A stretch of DNA of 64,000 nucleotides. Source: Sphingobacterium tenebrionis. GTDB taxonomy: Bacteria > Bacteroidota > Bacteroidia > Sphingobacteriales > Sphingobacteriaceae. This document shows, one piece after another, positions 42,847-49,017 of the stretch; within the stretch, counting starts at the first letter, position 1; each line of letters begins with the position of its first letter. The stretch is taken from positions 13,534-77,533 of the forward strand of contig NZ_JAYLLN010000012.1 of the NCBI RefSeq assembly GCF_037126265.1, read 5' to 3'. The translations under genes were made by a program, and so were the position numbers. The notes under the pieces are model-generated. The model was not told the DNA's origin, did not search any database, and was given only the letters and a program-made list of their open reading frames with translations.

Positions 42847-43893
42847 CTATACTAACGCTTTTTCAAGAAACTCTATTGTGCCTTTACTGGCATCGATCCT
42901 TGCTTTCACCCCTACCGGCAATAAGAACTGATCAGAAACATGACCAATCACGGCTCCGGAATAGGAAGGAATGTTCAAGGGTTTGATATAGTCCCGTAAG
43001 ATCTGATCTAGGTTCAACGATCCATAACCAGCAGATGGGCTACAGTCGGTACATTTCCCAAAAACAAAACCCTTGATCTGGGATAATATCCCAGAATTCA
43101 TCAACTGGCAGAACATCCTATCCACTTTTTCTGGCGATTCGTTGATCTCTTCCAAAAAAAGGATACTATCCTTAAAATCCGGAAGATAAGGAGAACCACA
43201 AAGACCCGAAATCAAGGTGAGGTTTCCGCCCAAGAACTTCCCTTCTACAACACCTGGATTAATGGTTGTAATCCTATCTTTATACTGGACCACATTATCT
43301 CCTTTTTTATCCGGATTACTATAGGTTACCAGTTTGTTTTCCATTAACTGTTCAGTAAAGCCCTTAGCTACATAATTACTCCATGTACTGGTTCCTACCG
43401 GGCCATGGAAAGTAACCAAACCAATTTTTGCTTGAAAAGCCATGATCAAGGCCGTGATATCACTATAACCGATCAATGCCTTCGGGTTTTTGGCAATCAT
43501 ATCGTAATCGATCTTATGCAGCAGCCTGGATGCTCCAGCACCTCCACGGATACAAAGAATACCTGCTACCTCTTTATCACGAAACATCGCATGCAAATCT
43601 TCCAACCGCTGCGCATCTGTTCCGGCCAGATTACCATAACGTTCGCGGATATATTTTCCTTCCTTCACCTTGAAACCAAAATAAGCCATAACATCCTTAC
43701 AGATGGTAATGGACTCTTCATCCGGCAATGCGGAGGCAGGAGTTATCAGGCCAATGGTATCACCGGCTTTAAGCACCTTTCCTTTTAATAAATTCTTCAA
43801 TTGTGCGGCTGTGGCCATGGCTTCCGAATGCCCGAAAAATGGCACACTTGCCAAACCAAGTCCAATGGCTTTTATAAATGAACGTTTATCCAT
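42847..43893 (-). CDS. LD-carboxypeptidase (S66 family)
   Basis: The 348-residue serine peptidase removes the terminal D-Ala from the tetrapeptide of recycled peptidoglycan. The S66 features are ILCIRGGAGASRLL, GYSDITAL with the nucleophile Ser, FLEEINESPEKVDRM with the Glu, and AVIGHVSDQFLLPVG with the His. MccF-type immunity proteins share the fold, but the neighbours favour cell-wall recycling. The N-terminus (MDKRSFIKAIGLGLASVPFFG) resembles a Tat-like or signal sequence, which suggests export, unlike the cytoplasmic E. coli LdcA. Gaps to the genes on either side are 1 and 2 bp. Confidence 0.92.
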   Translation of the reverse strand: MDKRSFIKAIGLGLASVPFFGHSEAMATAAQLKNLLKGKVLKAGDTIGLITPASALPDEESITICKDVMAYFGFKVKEGKYIRERYGNLAGTDAQRLEDLHAMFRDKEVAGILCIRGGAGASRLLHKIDYDMIAKNPKALIGYSDITALIMAFQAKIGLVTFHGPVGTSTWSNYVAKGFTEQLMENKLVTYSNPDKKGDNVVQYKDRITTINPGVVEGKFLGGNLTLISGLCGSPYLPDFKDSILFLEEINESPEKVDRMFCQLMNSGILSQIKGFVFGKCTDCSPSAGYGSLNLDQILRDYIKPLNIPSYSGAVIGHVSDQFLLPVGVKARIDASKGTIEFLEKALV

Positions 43894-43895
43894 AA

Positions 43896-45230
43896 TTAAC
43901 GATTAAAGAGTAAGCGATGTCCAGAACCTACTTCTACAATCTTCCCTGCCGTATAGGCTAGATTTCCTGAAACCAGGGTATGCTCGATGGTAGAAGAGAA
44001 CGTGTGGTTATCGAAAGGTGACCAGCCACATTTCGATAAAATATTGTTTTTATTTACCGTGTAAGGTTTGTTCAGATCCACCAATACCAGATCCGCCCAA
44101 TAGCCTTCCCGAATAAATCCGCGTTGTTCAATCTGAAAAAGCGTAGCCGTATTATGCGCAGTCTTTTGAACCAATTGTTCCAAGGTCATTTTTCCTTGTT
44201 TTACCAAGTCCAAAAGTGCCTGTAGCGCATGTTGCACCAAAGGTCCACCAGATGGTGCTTGAAGATAAGGTTGTTCCTTTTCTTCGATGGTATGTGGCGC
44301 ATGGTCGGTTGCAATCACATCAATATGGCCATCCAGAACAGCTTTCAGGATAGCATCTCTATCGTTGGCTGTTTTTACGGCTGGGTTCCATTTGATGTAA
44401 TTCCCTTTGGTCTTGTAATCTTCATCCGAAAACCAAAGATGATGGATACAGGCTTCAGCCGTAATCCTTTTCTGTTCCAATGGAATATCATTTTGGAACA
44501 AGGCTGTTTCCCTGGCCGTTGAAATATGCAGAATATGTAATCTGGTATTGTTCTTTTTGGCAAGTTCCACCGCTTTGGAAGAAGATAAGTAGCAAGCCTC
44601 CGCCGATCGGATCAAGGGATGCATTTCGATGCTTACCTGCTCGCCATATTTTTCCTTATAGGCAGCCAGATTGGCTTGAATAGTTGCTTCATCCTCACAA
44701 TGGGTAGCGATCAAGGTGGGTGCCTGGCTAAAAATAGCTTCTAATGATCTTTCATTATCTACCAACATATTACCGGTCGATGAACCCATAAAAATCTTGA
44801 TACCACAAACGTCCCTCGGATTGGTTTTTAAAACCTCCTCCAGGTTATCATTTGCAGCCCCCATGAAAAAGGAATAATTGGCTAAGGAGCTATCTTGGGC
44901 AATATCGTATTTATCTTGGAGCAGTTTCTGGGTCAAAGTATTAGGCACCGTATTGGGCATTTCCATAAAAGAAGTGGTCCCTCCGGCTACCGCAGCCCTA
45001 CTTTCGCTGTAGATATTGGCTTTATGGGTCAGCCCCGGTTCACGAAAGTGAACCTGATCATCGATCAGCCCAGGAAAAAGATGTAATCCTTCCGCATTGA
45101 TTTCCTGATCTGCTTTCAGATCCAAGGTACTCCCGATTTTCGCAATCCTTCCATCTTTGATATAAATATCCAGTGCGCGTTGCTCCCCTTCATTTACCAC
45201 CAAAGCATGTTTGATTAATATAGTAGACAT
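43896..45230 (-). CDS. pyrC: Dihydroorotase
   Basis: The 444-residue amidohydrolase closes carbamoyl-aspartate to dihydroorotate in pyrimidine synthesis. Visible are PGLIDDQVHFREPG, the carboxylated Lys in CGIKIFMGSSTGNML, metal His in ATHCEDE and HILHIST, and the catalytic Asp in ATDHAPH. The usual HxH of the first motif reads QVH here, a variant I recall in other Bacteroidota, so activity is still likely. It heads a tight operon with the S66 and M14 peptidase genes, an unexpected pairing of pyrimidine synthesis with wall recycling. A -7 box lies upstream. Confidence 0.92.
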   Translation of the reverse strand: MSTILIKHALVVNEGEQRALDIYIKDGRIAKIGSTLDLKADQEINAEGLHLFPGLIDDQVHFREPGLTHKANIYSESRAAVAGGTTSFMEMPNTVPNTLTQKLLQDKYDIAQDSSLANYSFFMGAANDNLEEVLKTNPRDVCGIKIFMGSSTGNMLVDNERSLEAIFSQAPTLIATHCEDEATIQANLAAYKEKYGEQVSIEMHPLIRSAEACYLSSSKAVELAKKNNTRLHILHISTARETALFQNDIPLEQKRITAEACIHHLWFSDEDYKTKGNYIKWNPAVKTANDRDAILKAVLDGHIDVIATDHAPHTIEEKEQPYLQAPSGGPLVQHALQALLDLVKQGKMTLEQLVQKTAHNTATLFQIEQRGFIREGYWADLVLVDLNKPYTVNKNNILSKCGWSPFDNHTFSSTIEHTLVSGNLAYTAGKIVEVGSGHRLLFNR

Positions 45231-45246
45231 GTAATTTTTTTTATAA

Positions 45247-45254
45247 CAAATATA
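45247..45254 (-). promoter_or_regulatory. Putative -7 box of the pyrC operon
   Basis: TATATTTG (45254-45247, minus strand) matches TAnnTTTG exactly, 16 bp before the pyrC start codon. This leaves a very short leader. Confidence 0.45.
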
Positions 45255-45280
45255 GAAAATATGCCTCCTTTACATAGGCT

Positions 45281-45973
45281 TTATTCAGATTTCCCGTCAA
45301 ATGTTCCGTCAGGCACATAGAACATCTCTAAATCCTCTTTCTTTTCGATCCTACGGCATCCCCCATTTTCCAACAACATCAATTGATTGCTGATGTCCAA
45401 CACATTCATATAATCGTGATCCGAGATCAGGATTCCTTTTCGACGGCTGGAATCCACGATGTGTTCTTGGATCTTTTCCTTCAGAACAGGAGAAAGGCCT
45501 GTAAAGGGCTCATCGAGTAGAATAAAAGTGGCCGGTTGATGTAGTAAGAGTAGGATTTCTAAATACCTCAATTCGCCCCCCGAAATCTCGGCAATTTTAT
45601 TTTTAAGGATAGGTTTTAACACTTCGTTCTCATATAATCCCTCTCGAAAAGTTTCATCGCTTATCATAAAGTCGATCATATGCTTCACCAAGGAAGATGT
45701 AGGCAGAAAGCTATCCTGTGGCAGGTAGCATACCTCTTTCGTTTCAAAAGCCCGATTCACTTTCTTCCCATTGATTCGTATATAGGCGTAATGGGCGCGG
45801 ACAATACCAAATACAATTTTCATCAGGGTTGATTTCCCTGTTCCATTTCTGCCAAGCAATCCGATAATATCGCCTACCTTCAACCTTAGATAACCACCGG
45901 TCAACAGCGTACGCATGCTGGAATAACTGAATTCCACTGAATCTACATGAAGTTCTTTTTCATTTCCGGACAT
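45281..45973 (-). CDS. ABC transporter ATP-binding protein
   Basis: The 230-residue ATPase has Walker A GLLGRNGTGKST (about 40-51), Q-loop in YLPQDSFLP, signature ISGGELRYLE (a degenerate LSGGQ), Walker B FILLDEPFTGL and the switch His in LISDHDY. It is one half of an exporter-like system; the only membrane partner in reach is the 92-residue protein whose gene overlaps its start by 14 bp. The substrate is unknown. Confidence 0.9.
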   Translation of the reverse strand: MSGNEKELHVDSVEFSYSSMRTLLTGGYLRLKVGDIIGLLGRNGTGKSTLMKIVFGIVRAHYAYIRINGKKVNRAFETKEVCYLPQDSFLPTSSLVKHMIDFMISDETFREGLYENEVLKPILKNKIAEISGGELRYLEILLLLHQPATFILLDEPFTGLSPVLKEKIQEHIVDSSRRKGILISDHDYMNVLDISNQLMLLENGGCRRIEKKEDLEMFYVPDGTFDGKSE

Positions 45974-46238
45974 AGTACAAGATTAAAGCAATGAGCAAGC
46001 CTGTTAAAAAGTTCCAGAGAAAGGATAGCAAAAGTAATCTTCTTCTGGAGTAACCGAGGTTATAATAGACGAGGTTTCCTGATTTATCAAAGAAGAGCAC
46101 AAAAGCACAAACCGGTATAAAAGTCAGCAAAGAAAAGGCCGCCACAAAAAAGCCTGGACCAAGTTTGATATAAAACAAAGATGCAAGTAAGTTGAATATA
46201 AAAATCGGCCTAAAAAAACGCCAGATATATTTGTTCAT
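45960..46238 (-). CDS. Small membrane protein, putative partner of the ABC ATPase
   Basis: About 92 residues from MNKYIWRFF; an ATG three codons earlier (46247) is also possible. There are three predicted membrane helices (about 7-24, 27-46 and 66-88), with a basic loop SRRRLLL between the last two. The stop codon lies 14 bp inside the ATPase gene, so the two are translationally coupled. The size is small for an ABC permease; it could oligomerise or be a degenerate permease. I do not recognise a family. Confidence 0.65.
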   Translation of the reverse strand: MNKYIWRFFRPIFIFNLLASLFYIKLGPGFFVAAFSLLTFIPVCAFVLFFDKSGNLVYYNLGYSRRRLLLLSFLWNFLTGLLIALILYYVRK

Positions 46239-46357
46239 AATTGGCATAACTAAAGCTACGAATAATTATGGTTATATTTAGCAATACAGCTACATTCTAA
46301 AGCATTATCGCTCAATTCTGAGGATTGTCCGTGTTTAAACATTAATTTCATGGTTTA

Positions 46358-46369
46358 TTGATCACACTA
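46358..46369. promoter_or_regulatory. Recurrent 12-mer TTGATCACACTA, copy 1
   Basis: The word lies 11 bp before the start codon of the Crp/Fnr gene. The same 12-mer recurs at 47354-47365, and the core ATCACACTA occurs at 47061-47069 before the DUF2892 gene. The role is unknown. Confidence 0.4.
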
Positions 46370-46380
46370 TACAAAAAAAC

Positions 46381-46998
46381 ATGATTGCAGACGTATTCAA
46401 CTTTCTGACGGAAGCTGGGCTTCGGGAAGAATTGGAGGAGAAGGGAGTTCATTTAAAGGTTCCAGCAGGTAAAATAGTCGTTGAACCCAACAAATATATC
46501 AAGGTCATCCCATTATTGATCCAAGGCACGGTCAAGGTGCTCAGACAGACAGAGAACGGCAATGAACTTTTCATCTATTATATCCGAGCTGGCGAATCCT
46601 GTGCGGTTTCCCTATCCACCTCGCTGATGGATAAATTATCCAACATCAAGGCGATTGTCGAAGAAGATGTGGAATTAATTGCTGTTCCATCATCGGTAGC
46701 CAGGCAGTGGTTTGAAAAATATGCCAGTTGGCGGCTGTTTGTCCTGAAAACCATGGATCAACGCTATGATGAAATCATCAATGCATTAGACAATGTGGCT
46801 TTCAAGAAGATCGAAGAAAGACTGCTCGAACATTTGAAATCCAAGGCAGAGATAATGCAAACAACCATCCTGAAATTAACACATCAAGATATCGCTATCG
46901 AATTATCTACTTCAAGGGAAGTGGTCTCTAGGCTGTTAAAGGTATTTGAGCAACGCGGTTTAATCAAGCTTTCAAGAAATAAAATAGAAATCCTGTAA
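46381..46998 (+). CDS. Crp/Fnr-family transcriptional regulator
   Basis: The 205-residue protein has an N-terminal cyclic-nucleotide-binding-like beta barrel (about 15-120), a long dimer helix and a C-terminal winged helix (about 150-205) with the recognition helix in TSREVVSRLLKVFEQRGLI. GESCAVSLSTSLM sits where CRP binds cAMP but lacks the classic RxE-phosphate pattern, so the signal is probably something else. A CRP-like site TGTGA-N6-TCACG directly downstream, before the DUF2892 gene, is the obvious target. Bacteroidota regulators of this type often accompany rhodanese and DUF2892 genes. Confidence 0.92.
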   Translation: MIADVFNFLTEAGLREELEEKGVHLKVPAGKIVVEPNKYIKVIPLLIQGTVKVLRQTENGNELFIYYIRAGESCAVSLSTSLMDKLSNIKAIVEEDVELIAVPSSVARQWFEKYASWRLFVLKTMDQRYDEIINALDNVAFKKIEERLLEHLKSKAEIMQTTILKLTHQDIAIELSTSREVVSRLLKVFEQRGLIKLSRNKIEIL

Positions 46999-47011
46999 TT
47001 TTTTTAGGCTC

Positions 47012-47027
47012 TGTGATAAATGTCACG
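47012..47027. promoter_or_regulatory. CRP/FNR-like binding site before the DUF2892 gene
   Basis: TGTGA-TAAATG-TCACG, one base from the symmetric CRP consensus TGTGA-N6-TCACA. A weak -7 box, CATTTTTG, lies at 47049-47056, which would place the site centre near -42, the usual position of a class II activator site that substitutes for the upstream promoter element. It is probably bound by the adjacent Crp/Fnr protein. Confidence 0.65.
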
Positions 47028-47081
47028 TAGTTTAAATGTTTTGAGTTGCATTTTTGTGTTATCACACTAACAAACGATGCT

Positions 47082-47309
47082 ATGAAAAAGAACATGGGAA
47101 CCGCGGATAAAATCATCCGCATATCAATCGCATTCATTATTGCCGTATTATATTATTTGGGTATAATTTCAGGAACTCTAGCTATCATATTACTCCTTGT
47201 TGCTGGGATTTTTATCCTGACTAGTCTAATAGGCGTATGTCCTATCTATAGTATATTCGGCATTTCTACGAGGAAAAACAATGATGCCAATGAATATCAC
47301 GAATTCTAA
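47082..47309 (+). CDS. DUF2892 family inner-membrane protein
   Basis: 75 residues from the ATG at 47082; the earlier in-frame start at 47046 lies within the promoter. Two membrane helices (about 11-28 and 32-52) with GTADKIIRISIAFIIAVLYYLG and LIGVCPIYSIFGISTRK, the YgaP-like DUF2892 pattern with a conserved Cys-Pro. Such proteins are linked with sulfur or rhodanese metabolism but have no defined function. It is expected to be under the Crp/Fnr regulator encoded next door. Confidence 0.83.
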   Translation: MKKNMGTADKIIRISIAFIIAVLYYLGIISGTLAIILLLVAGIFILTSLIGVCPIYSIFGISTRKNNDANEYHEF

Positions 47310-47353
47310 AAATTGAACATCTAACACCCTTAGGCCGATGGGAAATGATAGCC

Positions 47354-47365
47354 TTGATCACACTA
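47354..47365. promoter_or_regulatory. Recurrent 12-mer TTGATCACACTA, copy 2
   Basis: Exact second copy of the 12-mer at 46358-46369, here 45 bp after the DUF2892 stop. It is followed by GTATTATCAA, so TTGAT and ATCAA form an inverted pair 12 bp apart. Confidence 0.4.
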
Positions 47366-47401
47366 GTATTATCAACACTTAAAGGCCAATAAATTGAAAT
47401 A

Positions 47402-47430
47402 AAGGTGCCCCAAAAGGCACCTTGTTTCTT
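47402..47430 (+). terminator. Terminator after the DUF2892 gene
   Basis: Perfect 8-bp stem AAGGTGCC / GGCACCTT with loop CCAAAA, followed by GTTTCTTT. Confidence 0.8.
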
Positions 47431-47477
47431 TAATAAGGTAATTAATGCTATCTTAGAGCTAACCTATTACCAAAGAA

Positions 47478-48995
47478 ATGAATTCATTTATTGCAAAGAT
47501 TTCCATGATGGTTTTAACCATCATCTGTTTCCATACGGTTTATGCGCAAAAGAATAAAGCAAAACCCAATGTCATCCTGATTTATGCGGATGATCTGGGT
47601 TATGGGGATGTGAGCGCCTATGGGGCCAGCAAAATTCAAACACCTCATTTGGATGCCTTGGCAAAATCCGGAACACGGTTTACTAATGCCCACAGTACTT
47701 CAGCTACCTGTACTCCATCACGTTTTGCCCTGATGACTGGTAATTATCCATGGCGCCAAAAAGGTACGGGCGTTCTGCCAGGAGATGCCAAATTGATCGT
47801 TCCTACGGACAAGGCAAGTTTGCCCAAGGTCTTTAAACAAGCGGGATATCAAACAGCGGTGGTAGGAAAATGGCATTTAGGTTTAGGCAATCAAGTGGAA
47901 AAGAACTGGAATGAGGATATCAAACCTGGACCTAATGAGGTCGGATTTGATTATTCCTTTATCTTCCCAGCAACTGCTGACCGAGTACCCACCGTATTCA
48001 TGGAAAACCATCGGGTGGTTGGATTGGACCCTAAAGATCCCATCCGCGTCAATTACCAGGAAAAAATCGGAAACGAACCAACTGGTAAAGAAAATCCTGA
48101 GTTGTTAAAAATGAAGGCATCTCCCAATCATGGGCATAATAACACCATTGTAAACGGAATTGGAAGAATCGGTTTTATGGAAGGCGGAACCAAAGCCCGT
48201 TGGGTGGATGAAGAAGTCTCGACCACCTTTCTCCAGGTCGCACAGGATTTCATCAAAAAGAATAAGCAACAACCTTTCTTCTTGTTCTTTTCCCTTACGG
48301 AACCGCATGTACCCCGGATGCCAGCCACCTTCTTTAAAGGAAAAAGTGAACTTGGATACCGTGGGGATGCCATTTTGCAATTGGATTGGACAGTTGGCCA
48401 GATCATGGAACAATTGGAACTGCTGGGCTTGAGGGATAATACCATCATTGTGTTTTCTAGCGACAACGGCCCGGTAATCGACGATGGTTATGAGGATGAG
48501 TCTGTAGAGAAGAGTCATGGGCATGAAGCTGCCGGTCCTTTCCGAGGTGGAAAATACAGCAACTTTGAAGGTGGAACCCGAGTTCCGTTCATTGTGGCGG
48601 GAAAAGGCATCAAAAAGAACCATGTAACCGACGCCTTGTACAGTCAGATCGATCTGATTGCCTCGTTTGCAGAAATGTTGGGTCAGGACAAACCACAGGA
48701 TGCAAAAGATAGTGAGATGCTTTTTTCTACTTTACAGGGAAAGGATAAAAATGGCCGTTCTATCTATGTTCAGCATGCGCAATCATTGGCGATCGTAAAG
48801 GATAATTGGAAATATATAGTGCCTAATAATGGCCGGGCTATCAATAAACAAACGAATACCGAATTAGGGAATTCGCAAGTTCCCCAATTGTATAATTTAG
48901 CTGAGGATCAAGGGGAAAGGGTTAACCTTGCAGAAAAATATCCGGAGAAAGTAAAAGAACTTCAGGACTTATTGGAAAAAGAAAAGAACAAATAG
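47478..48995 (+). CDS. Exported sulfatase (formylglycine type I)
   Basis: The 505-residue enzyme has a signal peptide (1-23, VYAQK) and the sulfatase core: metal ligands in ILIYADDLGYGD, the formylglycine motif CTPSRFALMTG (Cys at about residue 76, converted by a formylglycine-generating enzyme), KWHLGLG, and SDNGPV near residue 331. The C-terminal part (about 400-505) closes the sulfatase fold. It removes sulfate esters from carbohydrates in the periplasm or outside. The convergent GH116-like gene may act on the same glycan; the substrate is not determinable. Confidence 0.94.
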   Translation: MNSFIAKISMMVLTIICFHTVYAQKNKAKPNVILIYADDLGYGDVSAYGASKIQTPHLDALAKSGTRFTNAHSTSATCTPSRFALMTGNYPWRQKGTGVLPGDAKLIVPTDKASLPKVFKQAGYQTAVVGKWHLGLGNQVEKNWNEDIKPGPNEVGFDYSFIFPATADRVPTVFMENHRVVGLDPKDPIRVNYQEKIGNEPTGKENPELLKMKASPNHGHNNTIVNGIGRIGFMEGGTKARWVDEEVSTTFLQVAQDFIKKNKQQPFFLFFSLTEPHVPRMPATFFKGKSELGYRGDAILQLDWTVGQIMEQLELLGLRDNTIIVFSSDNGPVIDDGYEDESVEKSHGHEAAGPFRGGKYSNFEGGTRVPFIVAGKGIKKNHVTDALYSQIDLIASFAEMLGQDKPQDAKDSEMLFSTLQGKDKNGRSIYVQHAQSLAIVKDNWKYIVPNNGRAINKQTNTELGNSQVPQLYNLAEDQGERVNLAEKYPEKVKELQDLLEKEKNK

Positions 48996-49017
48996 CTATT
49001 CCCTTCAGGAATAGCTA
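48993..49017. terminator. Hairpin enclosing both convergent stop codons
   Basis: A perfect 10-bp inverted repeat TAGCTATTCC / GGAATAGCTA with a 5-nt loop CTTCA. The sulfatase stop TAG forms the start of the left arm and the GH116-like gene stop (TGA, minus strand) lies in the loop. There is no T tract, so terminator activity is uncertain. Confidence 0.6.

Noticed and set aside
43896..45230. Dihydroorotase as a non-catalytic paralogue because HxH reads QVH
   Set aside because: The other ligands and the carboxylated Lys are present and I recall the same variant in other Bacteroidota sequences.
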